DNA of 64,000 bases from Paramecium sonneborni (Eukaryota > Ciliophora > Oligohymenophorea > Peniculida > Parameciidae), in the NCBI GenBank assembly GCA_905182985.1, contig CAJJDN010000003.1, forward strand, positions 502,037 through 566,036, read 5' to 3'. The first letter of the stretch is position 1. Every line of letters begins with the position of its first letter. Under the pieces are notes generated by a model. It saw nothing but the letters and a program-made list of their open reading frames with translations, was not told the DNA's origin and ran no database searches. Positions 1 to 10,352 of this stretch are shown here, in pieces. Made by a program: the position numbers and the translations under genes.

Positions 1-3000
1 AATAGTATAATAATAAAAAATTCTTAGTTTTTTGAAAATATGTTAATAATTTCACAATAAAATAGATTTACCTCAATAATTGCTATAAATACAGAATAAA
101 TAATCAATATAAGTATTATTAATACAACCTTTACTTAAAACTTTTTGAATGAGTACTTTTAAGATTAATCATTATATTCTTCTTCTACTTTAATTATTAA
201 TGCCTAATCAGGTAATGTATCAATATCTAATTGCCATTTCAATTAGAATATCGCTTCTAATTCTACTGATTCAAATTTATTCATAAAAACTAAGCATCTT
301 ATTATTTATAATTGTGGTTTTAGAAAATAAAATTAAATGAATCCTGCTATTTTGTAGAAATACTTGTTTGTTTCTAAAATAGATACAGAGGTTTCTAATT
401 TAATGCTAAATTTTTAAATATTATCATCTGGAGGAAATGCATATTTTATAATTAATTCTATGATAATTGATAAAGTTATAGTAGAATAATCATTGGCTCT
501 GAATGGAGGAGCTTTCTTTATAATTACTTCTTAAGAAGGATTTATAAATATAAATAATTCTAAATTTATAAATACTTCTACTACTTTATACGGATATTAG
601 TTATCTGTTGGTGGATGCTTATATATTGACTCTTCAAAAAGTCGTATTAGACTTCTTATTGAGAATTCTGAATTTTATAAAACAACTTCGAGAACTTAGG
701 CTGGACTTTTGTATATAGCACCCTCTTTTTTCTAAAATGAAATTATTTTAAATTAATTAACAATCTAGGAATCATTTTCAATCTAAAACTCAATATTTAC
801 ATTTTCTCCTAGTAGATAATCTTCTATTTATTCAAACTTTTAAATTAAAAATTCAAAACTTATCAATACTGAAAATGCATTCAATGAATATTTATCTTAA
901 CTTTAAGACATATCTTAACAAGATATTAAACCATTTTAAAGAGAAAATCCTACTATGTATGTTTAATATTGCAATTTTACAATGTTTAACTGTACATTTA
1001 CAAACTTTCACATTGCTAACATTTTAGAGATATTAAATGGTTACATTGTAAATTTGAATTAAATAATTATAGCTAACAGTACTTATTATGTTTCTCCTAT
1101 TATCAGAGTTTCTTTAAGAGAAGGTATTATTGAAATTATATTTATAGGTTTTATAGGGTAGATCTTAATTTCAGAATTAAAAATTTAATAGTTGTAATAA
1201 TATAAAACTTAATTTGGAGAATGCGAAGAAATAGAAGTTATTTAAACAAAAGATCTTTCTTGTTTTAATGAATATTAGGATATTGTATAAGATCCTATTG
1301 TAGAAACAACTAAAATGAATTTAAGTAATTAATTAATCTGTAATAAAAATTCGATTTTCTAAAATATTAATTATAACATAAGTTTAATAGAGATTAAAAA
1401 TATTAATAATTAACAAGAATTGATAATAATGGATACAATTATACAAAATAATGAATGTTCAAACTGTTATTTTGGAGTAATGAGTATATCAGATGTGAAT
1501 GTAAATTCAACAAATTTAAAAATAAATAATATAAGCTTAATCAATAACTAATGTGGAGTTATTGGTTGCATATCTTTTTTACAAAATTTGAATTTTAACT
1601 TCAAATAAATTTAATAGAATCGTATTTTGGAGATTTCCTCAGAAAGAATGTAATATATATAGAACAAAGAGATCTAATTAAAAATAAAAAATAGTTAATT
1701 TATCAATAATATTGCAGATTATGGTGGTGCATTATTAGTCAACGATTTAACTATATTAATTGAATAATGCTTATTTTAATTAAATTATGGTAGGTAGATT
1801 GGAGGTGCAATCTATTATTTTGCATCATCATCATAAAATAATATATTAATTCTAGATAGTTAAATTATATAGAATAAAGCTTAAATTGGAGGTGGTTTAT
1901 ATCAAAATGCAGAGAACATCTAATAATTTCAAAAAGGAAATGTCTATATAAATGAGAATTAAGGTAATAAATTTGCAGATAATCTTGCAATTTTACCAGT
2001 TTATCTCCATCTTTCATTGGATGGAATAAACTTTTTAAATAACAAATAATTATTTAAGAATAAAACTACGTTAATTGATGAAGTAGATGTTAAATCATAC
2101 TATTATTTAGGATCAACAGAAAAGACAGATTAAATATTATTACCTTCTGGTCTTTAAATTTATGACTATTAGTATTTTGATCCTTAGAGTAATTCTTATA
2201 TAAATTATAATTATTCCTTTAGACTCATTCCATTAAATTCTTAATTTGAATAAATGAAAAATTTAAATGGTACAAAATGTACAATAAATCCTTCAATAGT
2301 AAATAGATCTAATACTCAATAAAAAATTAAATAGATTACAGAGAATATTTCTGAGTAATTTCTATCATACACTAATGTCTATTTTAATGATTTAACACAT
2401 GATTACAATTTAGATAATCTTACAGTATATTTTAATCCGTTTGAATAATAAAATTATTCCCTTTAGTTGGCTTTTATCTGTAATACAATCAAAGTACCCA
2501 TATATAATTAAGATCCTCCTTACGAATTAAATTATACTTTAGAGAATTATATATTATTATTACATTTACGAACTTTCAAGTGTCAATTAGGTGAATACTT
2601 AAATATGAGTTCAGGTGGTTGTGTCTAATGTGATATCACTTAAAACTAATACTCAGTTTAATAAAATGCTCAAGCTTGTTAATTAAAGGATGAATTAAAA
2701 ATTAAATCAATTAAACCAGCAATGATTGAATTACGATCAGGATATTGGAGAGCATATTATGATAGTAATGTTATTGAACTATGTTATCATTAATAATAAA
2801 ATTGTTAAGGAGGATGGTTTACTGGAAATCAATCTTGTGAAATAGGACATATTGGTGCTTTATGCGAATAATGTGATTTGTATAATATTAGAGGTTAAGG
2901 CTATTTCTCTGTAGGCTAAGCTTACAGTTGTAGCAGTTGTGAAGAAGTGGCAAGAAATATTATAAATATAATTTTAGTTATATTATGGACCTTATTATCA

Positions 3001-4444
3001 CTTTTTATTTCAGTTAGCAGTACAATTTAAATGATTGAAGAATTTATATTTTAATTAAAACTTAAATCATTGCGTAATTATTTTATTACGTAACCTACAT
3101 CAACATCTGTTTTATTAAAGGTTTTTACAAACTATTTATAAATTATTAGTTCAATCACTTCATTTTAATTATCAATACCTTTAGGAATTAGTTTATTAGT
3201 TATTGGTGTAGGAAATCCTATGGATTCAATGGCTTTTTCTTTGGATTGTTTTTTAACTGATTCAAATTAAAAAGTGCCTATTATCTATTTTAGAATAATA
3301 TTCAGTCTTCTGACTATAGGAGTTTACATTTTGTTTTTTTTTTCTATTTATTTATTACTTTTATATATAAAGAAAAGTAAGTTTTAAATAACATTTATAA
3401 CAACCACATTTATTTATATTTACATTTATTTATTTCCTAACATAATTAGTGGATTAATAGGATTGCTATCATATAGAAAAATCTCTGATGAATTATGGAT
3501 ATCAGGAAATGTCTCATATTTATATAACACAAAATAACATACTATTTGGTTGTTAAGTTTTATAATTCCAAGTTTTTTGATTTTAGGATTGATTATTCCA
3601 TTTTTTTTTTGGTTTGTTGTATATTACAATAGAAAATAATTAAATTAAACAAAAGTAAGAAAAATGTGGGGTTATTTATATAATGAATATAAACTATAAA
3701 CTTATTACTGGGAAACTTTGAAAATTTTTTAAAAAGAATTAATTATATTAGTATTATAATATTATGCTGATTATGTTGCTGTTAAAGCCTCACTAGTATT
3801 TTTAATCTTATATATTTACAGTAATTTGAGTACTAAATATAGACCTTATCAATCTGCACTTTTAAATAAAATTGATTTTCTTTCAACATCTATTTGTTCT
3901 ATATCTATAGTTTTAGCATCTTCAATCTATACAGCATAATCTTTTGATATTATGGAAGTAGTTTTTCCATTTTATACAATTTTAGCAGGATTAAATTTTA
4001 TTTTTGTTGCAACAATGTTATAAAAACTGATTTATGCATATTTTGATAAAATGGAGAAAACTATTGAGAACATTAAAGCATTAATATATTTAAAATTTCC
4101 AAAAATTATTAATAATAATAAAACACTGAAAAGAATATTCGTTTAAAATTCAATAAAAAAGAAACTGATTAAATAGCGATTTAAGATGATTAGAGAATAT
4201 TTGATAACTTAAGCCTAATAAATCATTGATTTTAAATCGTATTTATTATAATAAAATTAGTTCAATTACATAAGAGATAGCCCCAAAGTCAACAACAAGA
4301 AAAGATGAATAGACAACGATTACTGAACCATTATCAAGTACAAATAGGCATACCATTAGACTATTATAAAGATAGAATAAGTAATTTTCAAAATAGCCCA
4401 GCATTTATAGTGTAAGAGCAATTATTGAAAGTAAATAAGAATGA
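1..4444 (+). CDS. Large beta-helix / multi-TM surface protein, 5' end missing
   Basis: The frame is open from base 1, so the N-terminus lies outside the window; 1,473 residues are present, ending at TGA 4442-4444. Residues about 100-680 carry many short Asn/Ile/Gly-rich strands resembling parallel beta-helix (pectin-lyase-like) repeats. Residues about 860-985 form a Cys-rich module with CxxC pairs and a GALCEQC motif. At least six hydrophobic spans follow (about 985-1360), then a basic, Ser/Thr/Gln-rich cytoplasmic tail. A 22-nt intron (4239-4260, GTATTT...TTAG) must be removed. Unspliced, the frame would stop at 4306-4308 and lose a convincing tail. This architecture is common among ciliate cell-surface proteins. 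The ligand or function cannot be read from the sequence. Confidence 0.85.
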
Positions 4445-4530
4445 ATTAATTAATTAAAGCATATATGATTTAAAATTATAAGTGTATATATATTAAATAA
4501 TTATTTAAATAATTGAGTGCAAAAAGTAGA

Positions 4531-5591
4531 ATGTACTAATATAATGTTCCCCAAATAGCGCAGCCAATATGTAAGTTTATATATATATATTATACGCTAT
4601 ATAGATTTCCAAGTATATTTTTATAATAGTTATTTTATAGCCTTAATATACATTTACACCTTCACTTATTGATATGTATTATTACAAACACAATTATTTA
4701 TTTATTTATATAGGCCCTAGCAAATGCCCACTATTAGTACATTTCCACCACCACATCAGGATGTTGATTGGTTTTACTTAGATGAAGATGGAAAATGGAA
4801 AATATTTGATTGGAGAAGATGCAATCTGTTAGAGAATATGTTACATTATTGTAATTAAGGAGAGTTTCAAATTATATTTAAAGATATGTAGTTTATAGTG
4901 GATTATGATCATATGGTCATGCATCATTAAATTAGTTATTATAAAATTAGGAGAGAAACATCTATAGTGTCTAGATAAATAAAAATATAATAAGGAAAAT
5001 GGTCTTATTATAATGGATAGACATGGATTCAATATGAAAAAGTGATATAAAATTAATTAGAAGATCTAATGGTGAAAGGAGAAGTAATATCAACATTTAT
5101 AAAAGTCACTAATAATTATGTATGTCAATAACAAACAATATGTTTTTGATTTAGAGTAAAATGTTTAGGTTGAACCAATAGATGATAAAGGATTAAATAA
5201 GAGAAAAATAATTACAAGACAATGGATGAATACACATTAATTATAGGAGTTCTGTAAAATAAGAAAATAATAGGAATTAACATACATAAGAGAAAGAAAA
5301 GCTTTGGAAGATTATATGAAATTGCATTAGAATCGTAAGAAAATAAGTGGATCTAAGAAAACTAATAGATTAGGAGATTTAGGAATATCTCCAGATTTAG
5401 AAAAGTAAGAAAAGAAATAATAATAATAATTATTATAATAATAACATTAATAGTAATAGCATAATAAACAAAAGGATGAATGTTTTAAAATGATTGAACA
5501 TTAAAAATAACCTGATCCTAAATAATTAGAAGAATGGAATTTATTAATAGAAAAAATGAAAGAAGAAAATGCTGAAAATAATAATCCATGA
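4531..5591 (+). CDS. Double WWE-domain protein
   Basis: WWE domains bind ADP-ribose polymers and link ADP-ribosylation to ubiquitin signalling. Two copies are visible. The first starts at VDWFYLDEDGKWKIFDW and closes with FIVDYDHM...KIRRE. The second starts at GKWSYYNGQTWIQYE and closes with VFDLEQNVQVEP...KRKII. The C-terminus is Gln-rich and charged, with no obvious catalytic domain (no PARP or RING). Three introns are needed: 4571-4604, 4613-4640 and 4676-4713; with them the start at 4531 reads straight into the first WWE. A 22-bp stretch, 5120-5141, interrupts the second WWE just before VFDLEQ. It lacks an AG end, and only its removal (or a one-base change there) restores the frame. Predicted product 312 residues without it. 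Could be a reader protein in chromatin or protein turnover. Confidence 0.75.
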
Positions 5592-5618
5592 TATAGTAAT
5601 TATTTTTCCTTAAAATAT

Positions 5619-6161
5619 TCAAGTAGAAATATCAAATCTCACTTTTTTTCTTTTGATTCTATCAAATTTTTTTATTAAGTTCTTAGTTTCTTAAAACTGT
5701 TCCTCTATGTTTGAAAAATTAATTTATAATCTTCTATTTGAGCAACTTTTATGAAAATTTAATCTTTTATCATTACTTGAAGATCTAATTTTAATTCGAT
5801 TAGAGATTCTTGGAGTTTCCGCTAATTTTATAAGTTTAGATAATTCCAAAAAGTTAGGTAAATGGTTTTATTTATTGTTAATTTAAGGAAAGATTTAAGA
5901 ATCATAATTTTAAAAATGCTGATTAAATGGTTTTTTTGTTGTAGATGATTATTCTTTTTAAATATCTATCTATTGTCTTTTCTTTATTTCATTATTTTTT
6001 ATCATGTTAATAATACAATTAGTTGTTTATTGTGTATTTTAGAGTTTATAAATAGGCCTTTTAGTTAGAATAGCAGTAACATACATTTCATCATCTGTCA
6101 GTCTAAATTATTCAATTGATTGATCAAATTATATATAAGGGTTTTTCTTTTTATATTACAT
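5619..6161 (-). CDS. Small basic protein, function unknown
   Basis: An uninterrupted minus-strand frame of 180 residues, from ATG at 6159-6161 to TGA at 5619-5621. It is convergent with the WWE gene, whose stop lies only 27 bp away. The protein is Lys/Gln/Asn-rich, with a front part reading QFDQSIEQFRLTDDEMY and a Lys/Arg-rich C-terminus. No signal peptide, membrane span or family motif was recognised. The frame lacks TGA where the two other minus-strand frames have several, which supports coding. Not identified further. Confidence 0.6.
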
Positions 6162-6264
6162 TATATATTTGTATAGTTTATTTTGAGAATTGGATGCGAA
6201 TTTTTGGCACTTTTAGGATTTAAATTTTAGTAACTTGAAATCAATTGATTTAATAATAAATATT

Positions 6265-7272
6265 ATGCGTCCAACTAAATAATAGGATTATTAATTAATA
6301 ACACCTCGATCTCCAGAAAGGATTCTCAAAAGAAGAATATTAAATAATTAATCATAATATTTAATTAAGTGGAAAAGTTCAGAATAAACTACTTGGGAAA
6401 ATGAAGAAAATGTTAGAAGATCAATTTTAGAAGAGTTCAATTAAAATTAACAATCGTTTTAAGATTAAAAATAAAAAAATCTAAAAAATGTAGCTTAACA
6501 ATTACCTGTAATGTAATAAGTATAACAAAGTCTTAAACATCCAAGTTATTCTGAAGAACTTCTTTTAAATAAATAAAAAGAAATGGCATAAAAATTTTGT
6601 AGTTCTTATCCTTAAAAATTTGATGAAATTGATAGTGTTCATTTATTATTAACAAATGAAGAATGTTTATTTGAAGTTAAATGGAAACCTAGAACAGATG
6701 GAGTAGTTCCTATTTCTGATTTTTATTAATATGATTAATTTAAATTGGCTGCTCCATTACTTTTTATGAATTTTTTAGAGAGTTGTATAGTAGGACATTA
6801 AAATAATCCAGATATTAAATTTTATGCTCCTGGAAAAGATAATGTAGAAAGAGCATTATTGATTAAGAAAATACTACTAAGAAATCCTAAATATACAGAT
6901 TCTAATAAGTAAGCTACTTATATTACTGTCGAAGAATAAAAATAATCAGATCTTCCAATTTAACAATAGAATAAAAATACAATTATTAATATTACTTAAT
7001 CTGAACACAAAAAAACTATTTTAAATTAACATACAGAATTATAAGATAAAAATTAAAGCTCTTAATTTGAAAGTGAAAAGAAAAATCAAATCATTCTATA
7101 AGAATCATCAGAAGTTTAATAATAATTAGATTCAAATTCATAATAAGAATTATAATAATAATAATAATCTAATGATGGAAGAGAACCTGGAGAAATGGTA
7201 GATCCTGAGGACAATTAATAAAATGATGAATAAATGGAATAAAGATCTATTTCTTTAGAACCTTAAAAATGA
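6265..7272 (+). CDS. HP1-like chromodomain / chromoshadow protein
   Basis: Intronless gene for 335 residues. Residues about 20-55 fit the core of a chromodomain: RILKRRILNN followed by YLIKWK and TTWENEENV, the pattern that forms the methyl-lysine-reading fold. Residues about 125-180 (ECLFEVKWKPRTDG...LAAPLLFMNFLESCIV) resemble a chromoshadow domain, which normally dimerises and recruits partners. The linker and C-terminus are Gln/Glu/Ser-rich and disordered in appearance. This chromo-linker-shadow order is that of heterochromatin protein 1. In ciliates HP1-like proteins mark heterochromatin and, in Tetrahymena, DNA destined for elimination; a similar role here is inference. Next to LZIC on the same strand with a 50-bp gap. 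Confidence 0.8.
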
Positions 7273-7322
7273 ATTTGATTTAAAATATATATTAAATATT
7301 AAGATTAATATTCTTTAAACTA

Positions 7323-7920
7323 ATGGATAAAAAAATATTAGAAAATATTGAATAATAATTGAAAAGATTACTTGAATAACTTAAGGATCTAGAAGAATAT
7401 AAAAATGAATTAGATCCAGAAGAGTATAAGTATGTTTTATTAATATACAATTTTAGATAAATGAAAAATGACACATTATAAGACTTGGAAATATTCTAAA
7501 CTAAATTATAAGAAATAGAATAAGGTGATTTAACACTCAAGAATGCAATTTAATAGTAATAAGAATAATTAAGAGCTGCAATTAAGAACTCATTTAATGC
7601 AGAAGAAATCAAACATCTTATGTCGTCATCGTAAGGCACCTAAATAAGAGAAAAAATTAAAAAATTAGATTAAGACTATACTCTTTAAAGAATAAATTAA
7701 GCTTAATATGTTAAAGAAACTTTGAATTGTTTAAATTAATTGCAAGATATTGGAATACCTGTAAATTGTAAATTAATTATTTTAGTTTACTCAGTAAGAG
7801 ATAAATTTTATCAATTCCAACACAGGAAAAGATAATTTTGTAATTAAGTAAGATAATGTACAAGGAATAAAATTACTTAAATCAGCAGAATAATAATTGG
7901 CTGCTAATAATATGAAATGA
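7323..7920 (+). CDS. LZIC: LZIC-like protein (ICAT domain)
   Basis: The 181-residue product matches LZIC (leucine zipper and CTNNBIP1 domain-containing protein, about 190 residues in vertebrates) along its length. It starts with the coiled N-terminus ENIEQQLKRLLEQLKDLEE, continues with YKNELDPEEYKQMKNDTLQ, and ends in the ICAT-like region GIPFTQQEINFI with a trailing LLKSAEQQLA. Two introns are removed: 7430-7456 (27 nt) and 7761-7785 (25 nt), both GTA...TAG. Without them the alignable frame is broken. Vertebrate LZIC is linked to DNA-damage responses; ciliates lack a clear Wnt pathway, so beta-catenin binding is unlikely. The 3' end overlaps the opposite gene by 39 bp. Confidence 0.85.
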
Positions 7921-8887
7921 TATGTCATATAAAAATAACAAAATTTCAAATTGAGATTAATTATTTATCATTTTTTTTACTTGATTTCTTAATGTTTTTT
8001 ATTTATAATTGTAATATCTGTTTGATTTTATAATTATTTGTTGCCATTTACTTTTAATAATAGATCTTAATCTTTTCTTTAATTTGGAATAACTATATAT
8101 TAATTAATATATTTTACCAACTTAGTCAAATCTCTATCTAAGGTCAATTTATACTTTATTTTAATAATAGATATTTTAATCTGATTAAATTTAAGGGTAA
8201 ACTTCTATATTAAGTGAACAATCAAGTTATTAAAATTAAGAACTATTTGCATTTTATTTTTCTTTAAATTTTAATTGTTATTAAAGTTCAAAATTATTTT
8301 ATTATAAATCATTAGTGATTTATGATAAGTGTTTAATCTAAATATTAAATTTATCAATCATTTGTTATAAATCAGAAATTTAGCTTTTCTTCAATTATAA
8401 TTCATTAAGTAGTGTTTTATTAGTTGATTATAAAGAGCTAATTTATTATAATAATTCTAAATTAGGAGTATAGTTTTCTTTATCAAAAAATTAGGCTCTG
8501 AGAATACAAATAATAGTTTCAATTTTTGATTCGAGAACATTATCATATTTAAGTTTCAATGAATCTAATAGAGTTATAGCTTAAGCAATATTATTTTTTG
8601 GTTCTTAGAAATTTTTTGCTTTAAGAGATTGTTATATAATTTTATTAGATTAGATTTTAATTGAAGCCTATGATTTAGATGTAATTAATTAAGGCTTTTC
8701 TTTTGAATTTTTTCTTGATTGATTTTGACTTGGTCTGTTAAGATATAAGGGAATAATTTCTTTGATTGGAGAGATCTAATCAATAATAGTCCTTTAACAT
8801 GATAAATATTTTAATTTACATTCTTGTTGGAGATTCATTAGAACTTGTTTGAGATGGGAAGATTTGTAAATTTTGATTAATATGCAT
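7882..8887 (-). CDS. Coiled-coil protein with basic C-terminus
   Basis: A 325-residue minus-strand gene, from ATG at 8885-8887 to TGA at 7882-7884. A 28-nt intron (8792-8819 on the plus strand) must be removed; it ends AAAG, and unspliced the frame hits TGA at once. The N-terminus is Ser/Pro/Gln-rich and the middle (about 110-230) is a Leu/Gln heptad-like coiled coil (LQQMIDKFNIQIKHLSQI, then NDLQQNNFELQQQL). The last 70 residues are strongly basic with KLKKRLRSIIKSKWQQ. The last few codons, which overlap LZIC, look unnaturally hydrophobic, so the true 3' end may differ. No family recognised; a cytoskeletal or basal-body role is possible but unproven. Confidence 0.6.
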
Positions 8888-10302
8888 TTTTTGCTGTTAA
8901 AATTAATAAAAAAAAGTAAGAAAATTTTTAAAGTAATTATTTTATACAATACAATTCATCCTTAAGTCTCCCTTAATACAATTTTAGCTAGTTTTTTAAG
9001 TTCTATAAAATAACTAAATTTTGAAAACAATGAATACTTATTGTTTGTAGGATAATCGTAATTATTCATAGCTCGTTACAATTCAAGAATTTTATTTAAA
9101 GGTAAAATGTCTTATAATTATATTTTTGGATAAAGAATGCTAAATTATTGTTATAAGGATACTTTTAAGTTGGTTTTCCTAAATCAAGACTAGATCTTTG
9201 AAAAGATAATCTGCCAGATTTTTAATGTAAAGAAAGTGAAGATTCTTGAGATTTATTTAGTTCATTATTTTATTTAGAAGGGATGCTCTATCTAAGTAAT
9301 TGTTAAATGGTAGATGTATTATTTTATTAAAAAGAGAACTGCTTAGGTTACTCATGTTTATGATTAATTTTTGCTCTAACTTCTTTCCTAAAATCATCTA
9401 ATTATCCAAGAGGACTATTGTAAATGTATGAACCTTATTGCATAAAAATTATTAATGAAATTATTACCAAGTAGTTAATTAGAATAAAAAATATTTTATA
9501 ATTAATATATATTTAGAGTTCTCTTTTGTATTTTGCTAATTCCGATTAAAGAGGATTTTGCTGTTAAATTCGAAAAATGATTAATAAGTATTTATGCCAA
9601 ATAAAATTACGAGGAATTAAATAGCATTACTTAATTATTTTGATTTGAATAAGATCAATGTTTTAATATGTTATCATAAAAAACTTAGACTATTAAGATA
9701 AATTAATAAAATGAATTAAAAATAGTTTTATAATTGTTAGTTCAAATGAGAATCTATTTTAATCTATTACATTTATGGCATAGCAGATAATATTATGATG
9801 AAAAAAATAAATAAATCAGTAACATATTTAGTAAAATTTTGAGTTTAAAAATATATGTTTGAGAAGCTTATATAGATAAGGTTAGATATGTCTCTATTAC
9901 ATTTATAAAGGATTTAAGATTTTTGTAAAGATGATTTAAGATTTTTGAAGTACTTAATAATTTATTTGATTCTTAGGTAAAGTAATTAATTCATTGAGGA
10001 AAATATCGTATATTGAAAAAGTTAAACGGTTACCATTAAATGATTATGTATAAAATAACCTTTCCGATTTGCTGAATATTTAATTAATTCTTGCTAGATT
10101 TTTTAGTTACTTGAAATATGAATCTCAAATAGATTATGAATTAAAGAAAAAGATAATGAGAAAATGCTCAGAAATTTAAAATCATGAAAATAAATTAGAA
10201 TGAACAGAAATATAATTATAATATTAGGATAAATTATTAAAGGCATTTTTAAATAGTTCTTAAAATTTAAGATTAACAATAAAAATGAATGTTGAATTGT
10301 GA
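8882..10302 (+). pseudogene. Decayed protein gene with in-frame TGAs and frameshifts
   Basis: From ATG 8882 a clean frame runs to TGA 9578-9580 (232 residues, containing NNEYLLFVGQSQLFIARYNS). Beyond it protein-like sequence continues through several frames. The same frame resumes after TGA (SIYAKQNYEELNSITQLF), meets another TGA at about 9635, then reads QMRIYFNLLHLWHSRQYYDE. A second frame gives LDMSLLHLQRIQDFCKDDLRF, and a third gives YIEKVKRLPLNDYVQNNLS and ELKKKIMRKCSEIQNHENK, stops at TGA about 10201, and then reads on to 10302. No set of short introns that I could find repairs all breaks. The ATG also overlaps the opposite gene's ATG (ATGCAT). I read this as a decaying copy, though the first 232 residues could still be a gene. 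Family not recognised. Confidence 0.55.
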
Positions 10303-10352
10303 TGAAAATTTTGTAAGAAGAGTGCAAATATTGATAGTAAAATAAAGAAAGG

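Noticed and set aside
4305..4530. Possible gene start at ATG 4305
   Set aside because: It overlaps the spliced tail of the upstream surface protein (to 4444), and ATG 4531 reads in frame through all three introns of the WWE gene.
4841..5032. Minus-strand frame of 63 codons
   Set aside because: Antisense shadow of the first WWE domain, whose motif sequence is clearly on the plus strand.
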